A DNA stretch of 64,000 nt. Source: Marinihelvus fidelis. GTDB taxonomy: Bacteria; Pseudomonadota; Gammaproteobacteria; Xanthomonadales; SZUA-36. A model generated the notes under the pieces. The model did no database searches and was not told where the DNA came from. It saw nothing but the letters and a program-made list of their open reading frames with translations. The number at the start of each line of letters is the position of its first letter. Position 1 is the first letter of the stretch. The stretch covers positions 144,208-208,207 of the forward strand of contig NZ_VYXP01000005.1 in assembly GCF_008725655.1 (NCBI RefSeq), given 5' to 3'. A program made the translations under genes and the position numbers. Shown here one piece after another: positions 1 through 8,237 of the stretch.

Positions 1-246
1 CGAGTTGCCCTGGTGCTGAGCAATTCCTTTGGAGACTACATGTCGCGGGACCTGGCGCCCGGCTTCCGGCGCCTCTACCAGGTCAACATGAACCACATGC
101 AACCGGACGAGATCACCGCCGGTGTGAAGCAGATGATCGACCGCCTGCAACCCAACGACCTGGTCCTGCTCGCCCACGACGGCGGCCTTCCCGTCATCAA
201 ACTCAATCGCATCGCCCCCGCCCTATCCAACCCACCGCCCCACTAA
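1..246 (+). CDS. C-terminal fragment of an unidentified protein
   Basis: The reading frame is open from base 1 and ends in TAA at 244-246, so this is the last 81 residues of a gene that begins outside the window. The visible part starts with an RVALVLSNSFGDYM stretch, a hydrophobic strand followed by an Asn-Ser-Phe-Gly turn, and then has a helix and a second strand (NDLVLLAHDGG). The pattern of strand plus S-F-G-D turn recalls the end of SGNH/AlgX-like acetyltransferase or esterase folds. That resemblance is weak and is inference only. No neighbour on the same strand helps to assign it. Confidence 0.55.
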   Translation, partial: RVALVLSNSFGDYMSRDLAPGFRRLYQVNMNHMQPDEITAGVKQMIDRLQPNDLVLLAHDGGLPVIKLNRIAPALSNPPPH

Positions 247-334
247 CCAAACCAACATCACAGCCCCTTACAACCCAGCCCCCATACCTTTCGCGCCTTT
301 TGCGGAATTCGCGAAATCTGCGGTAAAAAAGCCC

Positions 335-2134
335 TCACCCCACGACCTGCTCCCTCACCCAGCGCTCCACCTCCTCCCGCAGCACATCCAGCGGCACCGA
401 CCCCAGCGACAACACGAAATCGTGGAACGCCCGCAGGTCGAAGTCCTCACCCAGCTCGGCCTCGGCGGCGCGGCGCAGTTGCCACAGCGTGTATTCACCC
501 AGCTTGTAGCTGAGCGCCTGGGCCGGCCAGGAGATGTAGCGGTCGACCTCGGTGGTGACCTCGTGCAGGGATAACGCCGTGTTGTCGGCCAGGTAGTCCA
601 GGGCCTGCTGGCGGGTCCAGCCGAAGGCGTGGACGCCGGTGTCGATGACCAGGCGGCAGGCGCGCCACATTTCGTAGGTGAGCCGGCCGAAGTGCTCGTA
701 GGGGGTCTCGTAGATGTCCATTTCCACGCCCAGCTTCTCGGCGTACAGGGCCCATCCTTCGCCGTAGGCGCTGATGTAGTCGTTGCGGCGGAACGGCGGT
801 TGCTCGGCCTGCTCCAACGCCAGCGCGTTCTGCAGGTGGTGGCCGGGCGCGGCCTCGTGCAGGGTCAGCGCCGGCAGGGTGTAGAGCGTGCGGCTCTCGA
901 GCTTGTGGGTGTTGACCCAGTAGTAGCCGCCGCGACGGGCGTCGGCGGGTGCGCCCACGTAACGACCGGCGGTGAAGAACGGCGCGATGTCGTCCGGCAC
1001 GGGCGCCACGCCGTAGGGCTGGCGTGGCAGATGGCTGAACAGCTGTGGCAGTCGGCCGTCGACCTTCTTGGCGATGTAGCTGGCCTCGGCCAGCAGCTCG
1101 CGTGGGGTTTCAGCGTAGAACTGCGGGTCGGTGCGGAGGAAATCCAGGAACTCGGCAAACGTGCCCTGGAACTCGAGTTGGGCGATGATTGCGTCCATTT
1201 CGGCACGGATACGCGCCACTTCTGATAGGCCGATGTCGTGAATCTGCTTCGGCGTCCAGTCCAGGGTGACGTACTGGCGGATCTGCGCCTGGTAGAACGC
1301 ATCACCATCGGGCAGTTCCGTGGCGCCCAGGGTGTCGCGCGCGCCGGGGATGTACTCGTCGTTGAAGAAGGCCAGCAGCTTGCGGTAGGCCGGGATCACG
1401 CCGCTGTCGATGGCGGCCTGCGCCTGCGCGCGCAGCCGGGCCTTTTCCTCGTCGTCCATGGTGGCCGGCATGCGCTCGAACGGTGCGTAGAAACCGCTGT
1501 CCTCGTGGCCGTCGACAATCTGCGCGCGGATCGGCTCGTCGCGGCCGTCGAGCACGGCGCGCGGTTGGGTCATGCCGATGCGCAGTCCTTCGCGCATCAG
1601 CGCAATGTACTGGTCCATGACCGTGGGCAGCTGCTCGAGCCGGGCGATGTAGCCCTGATAGTCATCGGCGTCGGCGAAGTTGGACGGGTCGGCCATGCGT
1701 GACCAGCCCACCCAGAACGCCCAGTCGCTGTTGAACGGCACCAGGTAGGCACGGGTCTCGTAGTCGTCGATAAAGCCGTTCACCTGGCGCTCGAAGATGC
1801 GGTAGTTGATGCACTCCTCGCGCTCCAGCCGCTCGCAGCTGATGCCATCCAGGTCGTTGCGCACGCCTTTCCAGAAATCGTAGCGGCGGCGCTGGTCGGC
1901 CTCGGCGACGCTGACCAGGCGGTCGTTGACGCGATCCGGGTCCTCGTCCATGCCGGGGAACTCGTTGATGCGGAAGGCCCACTCGCGCTCGTACAGGGCC
2001 TTGAACGCGGCGCTGTCTTCGGCAGCGTTAGCGGCCGGGGCGGCGACCAGGGTGCAGAGGCTGGCGACAAGGGCGGGGGCAATGGCGCGCAGGTCCAGTG
2101 CGCGGCGGATACGTGGAGTGCGTGTTGGTTTCAT
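335..2134 (-). CDS. Exported DUF885 family metal-dependent hydrolase-like protein
   Basis: This 599-residue protein starts with a basic stretch and a long hydrophobic, Ala-rich segment ending in ANAAE, which looks like a Sec signal peptide, so it is probably periplasmic. The body matches the DUF885 family, whose hallmark is a HExxPGHH-type metal-binding motif; here HEAAPGHHLQ is seen around residue 425. Family members are suspected peptidases or carboxylesterases, but the substrate is not known. It lies only 40 bp downstream of the hydroxyproline epimerase gene on the same strand, so it may be the last gene of that operon. A second DUF885 gene, a lipoprotein, is at 16511-18898. Confidence 0.85.
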   Translation of the reverse strand: MKPTRTPRIRRALDLRAIAPALVASLCTLVAAPAANAAEDSAAFKALYEREWAFRINEFPGMDEDPDRVNDRLVSVAEADQRRRYDFWKGVRNDLDGISCERLEREECINYRIFERQVNGFIDDYETRAYLVPFNSDWAFWVGWSRMADPSNFADADDYQGYIARLEQLPTVMDQYIALMREGLRIGMTQPRAVLDGRDEPIRAQIVDGHEDSGFYAPFERMPATMDDEEKARLRAQAQAAIDSGVIPAYRKLLAFFNDEYIPGARDTLGATELPDGDAFYQAQIRQYVTLDWTPKQIHDIGLSEVARIRAEMDAIIAQLEFQGTFAEFLDFLRTDPQFYAETPRELLAEASYIAKKVDGRLPQLFSHLPRQPYGVAPVPDDIAPFFTAGRYVGAPADARRGGYYWVNTHKLESRTLYTLPALTLHEAAPGHHLQNALALEQAEQPPFRRNDYISAYGEGWALYAEKLGVEMDIYETPYEHFGRLTYEMWRACRLVIDTGVHAFGWTRQQALDYLADNTALSLHEVTTEVDRYISWPAQALSYKLGEYTLWQLRRAAEAELGEDFDLRAFHDFVLSLGSVPLDVLREEVERWVREQVVG

Positions 2135-2174
2135 GGCGATATTCTCTCAGGAACGCGCGGGTGCTTGCATGGGC

Positions 2175-3203
2175 TCAGGTCACCAGGAAGCCACGCCAGT
2201 AGGGGTCATCGAAGGGGTCGACGGTGATTCGGTTGCGGCCGAAGACGCGCGCCCAGCCCTCGATGGACGGGACAATGGCCGGGCGGTCACCGACGGTCAC
2301 GGCTGCCTCCACGCGGCCGGTGAACTGGCTGCCGATGCAGCTTTCGTGCACGAACGCGTCGCCCACCGCCAGTTCACCGCGGGCGGCCAGCTGCGCCATC
2401 CGCGCCGAGGTGCCGGTCCCGCACGGTGAGCGATCGATACCCGCGTCACCGTAGAACACGGCATTGCGTGCATGGGCATCCGCCTGGGTGGGCGCGCCGG
2501 TCCAGAGCAGGTGGCTGAGTCCCGTGATTGCGGGGTTAACCGGGTGTTCGAAGGTGTAGCGCTCGTTCAGCCGTCGGCGGAGCCGGGGACTGATGGCCAG
2601 GATGTCCTGCGCGGTGATGGCGTCCAGGCCGCCGTAATGCGACTGGGGCTCGACGATGGCGTAGAAATTGCCGCCGTAGGCCACGTCGACACGCAGCTCG
2701 CCGCCCAGTTCCGGGCAGTCGACCGCCAGGCCGGCGGCGTACAGAAACGACGGCACATTGGTCAGGCGCACGGACTTCACCTTGCCGTCCTGCTGCTGAT
2801 AACGCGCCAGTACACGGCCGGCGGGTGTATCCAGGGCCAGCTCGCCCGGCGTGCGCGGCGTCACCAGGCCATTCTCAATGGCGATGGTGACCGTGCCGAT
2901 CGTGCCGTGGCCACACATCGGCAGGCAGCCCGAGGTCTCGATAAACAGCACGCCGATATCGCAGTCGTCCCGGGTAGGCGGGTACAGCAGGCTGCCGGAC
3001 ATGACCGCGTGACCGCGCGGTTCGAACATCAACGCGGTGCGGATCCAGTCGTATTCATCCAGGAAATGCCGCCGCCGCTCGGCCATGCTGTCGCCGCGCA
3101 GGGGCGGCTTCTCGCCGGTCACCAGCCGCACCGGGTTGCCACAGGTGTGCGCGTCGATGCAGTCGAAGACCCAGGCGCGGTCGGGCTTGGGCGGCGCGCT
3201 CAT
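2175..3203 (-). CDS. lhpA: 4-hydroxyproline 2-epimerase (proline racemase family)
   Basis: The 342-residue enzyme belongs to the proline racemase/hydroxyproline epimerase family, which converts trans-4-hydroxy-L-proline to cis-4-hydroxy-D-proline with two cysteines acting as acid and base. Both are visible: Cys97 in MCGHGTIG and Cys261 in SPCGTGTSA. The ATG at 3203 is chosen because it overlaps the upstream dehydrogenase stop by ATGA; the longer open frame runs back through that gene. Neighbouring DHDPS-like deaminase and D-amino-acid dehydrogenase genes make hydroxyproline the likely substrate rather than proline, but this is inferred from context. Confidence 0.9.
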   Translation of the reverse strand: MSAPPKPDRAWVFDCIDAHTCGNPVRLVTGEKPPLRGDSMAERRRHFLDEYDWIRTALMFEPRGHAVMSGSLLYPPTRDDCDIGVLFIETSGCLPMCGHGTIGTVTIAIENGLVTPRTPGELALDTPAGRVLARYQQQDGKVKSVRLTNVPSFLYAAGLAVDCPELGGELRVDVAYGGNFYAIVEPQSHYGGLDAITAQDILAISPRLRRRLNERYTFEHPVNPAITGLSHLLWTGAPTQADAHARNAVFYGDAGIDRSPCGTGTSARMAQLAARGELAVGDAFVHESCIGSQFTGRVEAAVTVGDRPAIVPSIEGWARVFGRNRITVDPFDDPYWRGFLVT

Positions 3204-4450
3204 CGGCGGAAGCGGTCGAAGCGATAGGGCGCAAGGTCCATGCCCGTGTCCCGGCCGGCCACCAGGTCGGCGACGATGCGCGCCGTGGTCGGGCCCTGGG
3301 TCAGGCCGTAGTGGCCGTGGCCAAAGGCGTAGATGACGCCGGGGTGCGCCGGGGACGGAGAAATCACCGGCACCGAATCGGCCATCATCGGCCGCTGGCC
3401 CATCCACTCACTGCTGCGCCCGGTCTGCAGGTCCGGCAGGTAGCGCCGTGCCGACTCCACCAGCACCCGGGCGCGGCGGTAGTCGGGCGCCGCGTCCAGG
3501 CGCGCGAACTCGGCCGTCCCGGCCAGGCGCAGGCCGTCGGCCAGGGGCGTCATGACGAAGGCGCGGTTGCCGGACATGACCGGCCCGACCAGGTCCAGGC
3601 CCGGTTCGCCGATCATCGTGTGGTAGCCGCGCTTGGGGCCCATCGGCACCGGGTAATCCAGTTGTTCCGCCAGCCGGTTTGACCATGGTCCGGCGGCGAT
3701 CACCAGCCGGTCAGCATTGAGGGTTTCGCCACTGGCCAGCCGGGCGCTGACCTGGCCTTCGCCGGCGGACACCTGCTCCACGGCATCCTTGACCAGGCGT
3801 GCGCCAGCCTCGACCGCCGCGCTTGCGAAACCGGCCGTCATCCTTGCCGGGTCCAGCGTGTGCTTCCAGCTGGGCACGAACAGCGCCACGCCGTCATGGC
3901 GGATGGCAGGGCGGCGCTGCTTCAGCCCCGCTACGTCCAGTCGCTCATAACCAAAACCGTAGCGTGCACCCAGTTCATAGCGCCAGCGATCCGCCTCGAA
4001 GCCGGCCTCGGTGTCGTACAGCACCACCAGGCCTTCATCGCGAAGGATGTCCAGCTGGCCGGAACGCCGTAACAGGTGTTCGTAGTCGTCGTGCACGCGG
4101 GTCATCAACGCGGCCTGCGCGGCCGCGCCGCATTCCACCGCCGCGGCGGTGCCCTGGCGCCAGAATGACCACAGCCATTTCGTCGTCCACGGCAGGTCGC
4201 CCCAGCGGATCGTCATCGGGCCTTCGCGCGTCAGCAGCCAGCGCGGGATGTTCTTCCAGACGCCGGGATAGGAATAGGGGCCCACCTGCGACGGTGAGAT
4301 ACAGGCTGCATTGCCGTAACTCGTCCCCATGCCGGGGTCGAGCCGGTCAACCAGGGTGACGCGATGGCCTTCATCGACGAGTTGCAGGGCACAGCTGGCG
4401 CCCACGGCGCCGGCGCCAATAACGATGCAATGGAGTGGAGAGGCGTCCAT
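3200..4450 (-). CDS. FAD-dependent D-amino-acid (D-hydroxyproline) dehydrogenase
   Basis: This 416-residue DadA-like oxidoreductase has an N-terminal dinucleotide-binding site GAGAVGAS at about residues 12-19 followed by an acidic end of strand 2 (VTLVD). In hydroxyproline catabolism such an enzyme (LhpB type) oxidises cis-4-hydroxy-D-proline to 1-pyrroline-4-hydroxy-2-carboxylate. The ATG at 4450 is chosen; it lies 2 bases after the regulator stop. A TTG at 4456 in frame is an alternative start that overlaps that stop. The 3' end overlaps the epimerase start by ATGA, so the two are almost surely cotranscribed. The exact substrate is inferred from the operon. Confidence 0.88.
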   Translation of the reverse strand: MDASPLHCIVIGAGAVGASCALQLVDEGHRVTLVDRLDPGMGTSYGNAACISPSQVGPYSYPGVWKNIPRWLLTREGPMTIRWGDLPWTTKWLWSFWRQGTAAAVECGAAAQAALMTRVHDDYEHLLRRSGQLDILRDEGLVVLYDTEAGFEADRWRYELGARYGFGYERLDVAGLKQRRPAIRHDGVALFVPSWKHTLDPARMTAGFASAAVEAGARLVKDAVEQVSAGEGQVSARLASGETLNADRLVIAAGPWSNRLAEQLDYPVPMGPKRGYHTMIGEPGLDLVGPVMSGNRAFVMTPLADGLRLAGTAEFARLDAAPDYRRARVLVESARRYLPDLQTGRSSEWMGQRPMMADSVPVISPSPAHPGVIYAFGHGHYGLTQGPTTARIVADLVAGRDTGMDLAPYRFDRFRR

Positions 4451-4452
4451 GT

Positions 4453-5097
4453 TCAATCCGGCAGGGCCAGGTTGCTGACCAGTTGTTCGAGTTCCGACAT
4501 GATCCCATTCAGCGCCCGGACCGCGCCAGCCCCGTCGCCATCACCCACGGCGCGGGCCAGCGCCTCGTGCGAGACGGCGGCCGCGCCCAGGTCCAGGTGG
4601 CCGCGATGCAGGTACCACAGCCGCCGGCAATGGGCATGCAGGGGCGAAAGGGACTGGACCAGCCAGGCGTTGCGGCAGGCCCGGGCCAGTACCTCGTTCA
4701 GCCGCCGGTCGAGGCGGAAGAAGGTTTCCAGGTCGCCGGCATTCGCGTCCAGGTGGGAGGCCACCGCGTGCAGTGCCCGGCGCTGGTCGGGGGTGGCACG
4801 CTCGGCGGCCTTCACGACCATCAGCCGTTCCAGCACGCGGCGCACTTCGAGCACGCGCACCAGGTCACCACGGTCTACCGGCGTGACCTCCAGGCCCTTG
4901 CGCGGGATGATGCGCAGCAGGCCTTCACTGGCAAGCTTCTGCACCGCTTCGCGCACCGGCGTGCGGCCCATGCCCAGCCGCTCGGCCAGCACCTGCTCGC
5001 GCAGCGACTCGCCCGGCGGCAGGGCCAGGGTCACCAGCATCTCTTCAAGCCGGTCGTAGGCCTGCTCGGCCAGGCTGGGGTCGCGACGCGCGGTCAT
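4453..5097 (-). CDS. GntR family transcriptional regulator (FCD subfamily)
   Basis: The 214-residue protein has an N-terminal winged helix typical of GntR proteins (LREQVLAERLGMGRTPVREA, about residues 32-51) and a C-terminal all-helical FCD-type effector domain with Asp/His residues suited to a metal site. It sits inside the hydroxyproline operon, 5 bases after the DHDPS-like gene, so it is probably the local regulator, responding to hydroxyproline or an intermediate. The ATG at 5097 gives the usual length; the open frame continues upstream as a shadow. The palindrome at 6020-6043 before the first gene of the operon is its likely binding site. Confidence 0.88.
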   Translation of the reverse strand: MTARRDPSLAEQAYDRLEEMLVTLALPPGESLREQVLAERLGMGRTPVREAVQKLASEGLLRIIPRKGLEVTPVDRGDLVRVLEVRRVLERLMVVKAAERATPDQRRALHAVASHLDANAGDLETFFRLDRRLNEVLARACRNAWLVQSLSPLHAHCRRLWYLHRGHLDLGAAAVSHEALARAVGDGDGAGAVRALNGIMSELEQLVSNLALPD

Positions 5098-5102
5098 GGC
5101 GG

Positions 5103-6002
5103 TTACAGCGCCGGTCGCGTGGCCAGGGCCTGTTCGACGATGGCGTCGATCCCGGCCGCGCTCCCGGCAGGCAGGGCCAGCCTGGGTGCACGAACCCGGG
5201 CGGAGCCCACGCCAATACATTCTTCCACGTACTTGATCTGCTGCACGAAACGCGCGCCGACATCCAGGTGCAGCAACGGCAGGAACCACTCGTAGATGGC
5301 CCGGGCCTTGCCCCATTCACCGGCCTGGCAGAGTGCCCAGATCGCCACGGTTTCGCGCGGGAAGGCGACCACCAGGCCCGCGACCCAGCCCACCGCGCCC
5401 ATGGCGAAGGATTCGAATGCCAGGTCATCAACGCCGCAAAACAGCGCGTAGCGGTCACCCACCTCGCGACGGATGTCCGCCAGCCGGCGGGTGTCCGCGG
5501 AAGACTCCTTGATGGCCTTGACGTTGTCGAGGTCCGCGAGCGCGGCGAAGTCTTCGGGCAGCAGGTCGATGCCGTAAGCCAGCGGGTTGTTGTAGAGCAT
5601 GATGGGCGCGTCGGTGGCCGTGGCCACGGCACGCAGGTAGGCGCGGGTTTCCGCCGGATCGCTGTGATAACGCATCGGCGGCAATAGCATGAAGCCATCG
5701 GCACCGGCCGCCACGCCGTCACGGGCCAGGGCAATGGCCTCGCGCGTGCCGGACTCGGCGATACACGGCACCAGCGGCGCGCGGCCGTCAAGCCGCTCGG
5801 CAAAGAAACGAATCATCTCGCGCTTTTCTTCACCGCAAAGGGTCGAGTTCTCGCCCAGCGAGCCCAGGATGATGATGCCGTGAACGCCGGCATCCAGCTG
5901 AAACTCCAGGTGACGCGCCATTGCGTCGAAATCGAGTTCGTCGTTATCGGTGAACTTGGTGGTCAGGGCGGGGAATACGCCACGCCATTCGATAGGGGCC
6001 AT
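5103..6002 (-). CDS. DHDPS/NAL family protein, probable 1-pyrroline-4-hydroxy-2-carboxylate deaminase
   Basis: This 299-residue class I aldolase-fold protein has the substrate carboxylate-binding loop GSLGENSTL (residues 47-55), a Tyr at 137 (LYNNP) and the Schiff-base lysine Lys165 in KAIKESS, as in dihydrodipicolinate synthase and N-acetylneuraminate lyase. It is the first gene of a minus-strand set with a hydroxyproline epimerase, a D-amino-acid dehydrogenase and a GntR regulator. In that setting the family member LhpC deaminates pyrroline-4-hydroxy-2-carboxylate to 2-oxoglutarate semialdehyde. The semialdehyde dehydrogenase that completes the pathway is not in this window. Confidence 0.85.
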   Translation of the reverse strand: MAPIEWRGVFPALTTKFTDNDELDFDAMARHLEFQLDAGVHGIIILGSLGENSTLCGEEKREMIRFFAERLDGRAPLVPCIAESGTREAIALARDGVAAGADGFMLLPPMRYHSDPAETRAYLRAVATATDAPIMLYNNPLAYGIDLLPEDFAALADLDNVKAIKESSADTRRLADIRREVGDRYALFCGVDDLAFESFAMGAVGWVAGLVVAFPRETVAIWALCQAGEWGKARAIYEWFLPLLHLDVGARFVQQIKYVEECIGVGSARVRAPRLALPAGSAAGIDAIVEQALATRPAL

Positions 6003-6019
6003 CCGGGCAGGTCTCCAAT

Positions 6020-6043
6020 GTGATATATCACCAAATATATCAC
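6020..6043. promoter_or_regulatory. Palindromic operator in front of the hydroxyproline operon
   Basis: Just upstream of the first gene start (6002) is GTGATATATCAC (6020-6031), a perfect 12-bp palindrome. In addition GTGATATAT at 6020-6028 is repeated inverted as ATATATCAC at 6035-6043. Such AT-centred dyads of about this size are typical GntR/FCD operators, and the operon encodes a GntR/FCD regulator. The assignment is inferred. Confidence 0.65.
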
Positions 6044-6064
6044 GGAACCCGGCGAACGCAAGAC

Positions 6065-6086
6065 GCCGCCACGGGATCGTGGCGGC
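6065..6086 (-). terminator. Hairpin downstream of the DUF4097 gene
   Basis: GCCGCCACG (6065-6073) and CGTGGCGGC (6078-6086) form a perfect 9-bp stem with a GGAT loop, located 19 bases beyond the stop of the minus-strand gene at 6105. The downstream T tract is poor (GTCTTGCG), so it may be a weak or factor-assisted terminator. Confidence 0.5.
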
Positions 6087-6104
6087 GCCGGGTTAAACCA
6101 GTTG

Positions 6105-6869
6105 TCAGTCGCGACGCAGCTTGATGCCGCCATTCACCGTGCTCAGCTTGACGCGCGCGCTGCCATCGCCCACCTCGCCTTCCAGGTCATGGCCGACGAA
6201 CCCCTTGTCGGCTTTCAGGCCGTAGTCGTCGGCATCAATACCGCCGTTGACCGTCTCCGCCTTGATGTACGCATCGATCGATTCCGGCAGGTACAGCGTG
6301 ATCTTGCCGTTGACGGACTCGGCGTCGAGGTCCTGGCTCCCGGTCAGCACGGTCAGGCGGGCCTCGATGGAGCCGTTGACGGTTTCCAGGTCGAGGTCAT
6401 TGGAGGCGCCCTCCACCTCGATGCCGCCATTGACGGTCTCCGCCTCGATAGGCCCGTCCACACCGGAGATGCGAATGCCACCATTCACCGAATCAATCGA
6501 ATCCAGCTCCGCCCACGACGGCACGGTCACGGTGTAGGTCACCTGGGCGCCATTGCTGCTCTTGCCGAAACCGAAGAAACCCTTCTTCTCCGGGTGCTTG
6601 GTCTCAATGCGCACGGAATCGAACTGCTCATCGACCAGGATCTCGATGCCATCCAGGGTTTCCTGGTCATTGGCCTTCTTGCGCGCGAGCACCTCGATGG
6701 TGTCGCCGGGACCGCCGGTCACGGTGACATCACCGTTGATATTGTCGAGGCCAAAACGCCCGCCCTGCTCCAGGGTAAACGTGAAGCGCTCCTCGCTGGT
6801 GACGTCCGCCACCGCCGACGCGGTCATCATCAGTGCCGCGGTTCCTGCCAGAATCAACCTGTTCATCAT
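6105..6869 (-). CDS. Exported DUF4097-type beta-repeat protein
   Basis: The 254-residue protein has a clear signal peptide (MMNRLILAGTAALMMTASAVA). The rest is a series of about 20-residue strands in which a VNGGI/VNGSI/VNGKI motif recurs six times (for example SVNGGIRISGV, TVNGGIEVEGA, TVNGSIEARL). This is the pattern of the DUF4097 family, predicted to fold as a right-handed beta-solenoid-like sheet. Function is unknown; members are often next to stress or envelope regulators, which is not seen here. It is transcribed away from the histidine operon regulator, with a 165-bp intergenic region between the two starts. Confidence 0.8.
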   Translation of the reverse strand: MMNRLILAGTAALMMTASAVADVTSEERFTFTLEQGGRFGLDNINGDVTVTGGPGDTIEVLARKKANDQETLDGIEILVDEQFDSVRIETKHPEKKGFFGFGKSSNGAQVTYTVTVPSWAELDSIDSVNGGIRISGVDGPIEAETVNGGIEVEGASNDLDLETVNGSIEARLTVLTGSQDLDAESVNGKITLYLPESIDAYIKAETVNGGIDADDYGLKADKGFVGHDLEGEVGDGSARVKLSTVNGGIKLRRD

Positions 6870-7001
6870 TGTTCTCCCGGGACATTCAACCGGTCCCTTA
6901 CGAATGCTTGGATGCTAACAGGTCGCAAGGGGTTTAAAAGTGTGCAGAAAGTCAGGCCCCCGGGTTGTCAGCACCGGTGATGCCACGTTAGACTGTCATC
7001 A

Positions 7002-7022
7002 TACTGTATTAACACGCTAGTA
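7002..7022. promoter_or_regulatory. TrpR-operator-like dyad before the YerC/histidine operon
   Basis: TACTGTATTAACACGCTAGTA lies 13 bases before the regulator ATG at 7035. Its ends (TACT / AGTA, right half CTAGTAC) and TTAAC centre resemble TrpR-family operator half-sites, though spacing differs from the classical trp operator. It is a candidate site for autoregulation by the YerC-like protein. No convincing -35 box was identified. Confidence 0.35.
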
Positions 7023-7034
7023 CATTGGCTCACC

Positions 7035-7355
7035 ATGAAACATCACAACGAATCGCAGAAGAAGTCGATCGAGGACCAGCAGCTGTCGCTGTACAAGGCG
7101 TTCCTGACCCTCGAATCCGAAGACGAAGTCCGCCAGTTCCTGCTGGACCTGTGCACGCCGTCTGAACTGGAAGCCATCGTCGACCGCTGGTGGACCGCGT
7201 CGTTGCTGAACGAGGGCCTGAGCTACCGCGAGATCAGCGAGCGCACCGGTGTCAGCGTCACTACCATCGGCCGCGTTGCGCGCTACCTGAACATGGGCGA
7301 GGGCGGCTACCGCCTGGCCCTGCGGCGTGACCGCGCCGGGGAGGAACTGTCATGA
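7035..7355 (+). CDS. TrpR-like YerC/YecD family regulator, probable histidine operon repressor
   Basis: This 106-residue protein shows the TrpR/YerC architecture: an all-helical body (LYKAFLTLESEDEVRQFLLDL) and a helix-turn-helix LSYREISERTGVSVTTIGRV at about residues 63-82. Its stop overlaps the hisG start by ATGA (7352-7355), so it is the first gene of the histidine operon. TrpR-family proteins of this type are found in front of hisG in Xanthomonadales and in Bacilli (YerC), where they are thought to control histidine synthesis. Binding to the dyad at 7002-7022 is inferred. Confidence 0.85.
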   Translation: MKHHNESQKKSIEDQQLSLYKAFLTLESEDEVRQFLLDLCTPSELEAIVDRWWTASLLNEGLSYREISERTGVSVTTIGRVARYLNMGEGGYRLALRRDRAGEELS

Positions 7356-8233
7356 GTCGTATCCGTGTTGCCATCCAGAAGTCCGGCCGCCTGTCGGAAT
7401 CATCGCTGGGGCTGTTGCAGAGCTGCGGCCTGCGCTTTGCCAAGAGCAAGGACAAGCTGTTCTGGTATGGCCAGGACTTTCCGGTCGACCTGCTGCTGGT
7501 CCGCGATGATGATATTCCGCGCCTGCTGCTGGACGGCGTGTGCGAGCTGGGCATCGTCGGCCAGAACATCGCCCGTGAAGTGATGCTGGAGCGCAACGGT
7601 GGCAGCGGCCTGGAAGAACTGCGGCCGCTGCAGTTTGGTGGTTGCCGGCTGTCGCTGGCCGTGCCGGAAGCCTCCACGGCCAGCAGCGCGAAGGACCTGG
7701 ACGGCGCCCGCATCGCCACCTCCTACCCGGCACTGACCCGCGCGCTGCTCGAGGAACAGGGCGTCAGCGCCCGCATCGTCGAGCTGTCCGGCTCCGTCGA
7801 GATCGCCCCGGGCCTGGGCACCGCGGACGCCATTTCCGACCTGGTGTCGACCGGCACCACGCTGCGCGCCAACCACCTGCGCGAACTGCAGGAACTGTTC
7901 CGCAGCACCGCGGCGCTGTACCGCTCGGCCGCGCCGATGTCGGAAGAATCCTCGACCCTGCTGGACCGGCTGCTGGCGCGCCTGGACGGCGTGCTGCAGG
8001 CGCAGGAGTGCAAGTACGTGATGCTGCACGCACCGCGCGACCAGGTCGACACCATCACCGCGCTGCTGCCCGGCGCCGAGCACCCCTCGGTGATGGAACT
8101 CGAGGGCACGCCAGGCCGCGTGGCCCTGCACGCGGTCTGCCGCGAGACCCTGTTCTGGGAGCACCTCGAAGCCCTGAAGGGCGCCGGCGCCACGGCCATC
8201 CTGGTGTTGCCGGTCGAGAAGATGCTGGCCTGA
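7352..8233 (+). CDS. hisG: ATP phosphoribosyltransferase, long form
   Basis: HisG catalyses the first step of histidine synthesis, joining ATP and PRPP. The 293 residues match the long hexameric form with a C-terminal ACT-like regulatory domain, so no HisZ partner is needed. The N-terminus (IQKSGRLSE), the segment ELGIVGQN and the PRPP-binding stretch ISDLVSTGTTLRANHL at about residues 160-175 are visible. Histidine feedback through the C-terminal domain is expected from the family. It starts inside the regulator stop and is followed by hisD after 4 bases. Confidence 0.95.
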   Translation: MSRIRVAIQKSGRLSESSLGLLQSCGLRFAKSKDKLFWYGQDFPVDLLLVRDDDIPRLLLDGVCELGIVGQNIAREVMLERNGGSGLEELRPLQFGGCRLSLAVPEASTASSAKDLDGARIATSYPALTRALLEEQGVSARIVELSGSVEIAPGLGTADAISDLVSTGTTLRANHLRELQELFRSTAALYRSAAPMSEESSTLLDRLLARLDGVLQAQECKYVMLHAPRDQVDTITALLPGAEHPSVMELEGTPGRVALHAVCRETLFWEHLEALKGAGATAILVLPVEKMLA

Positions 8234-8237
8234 ACCC

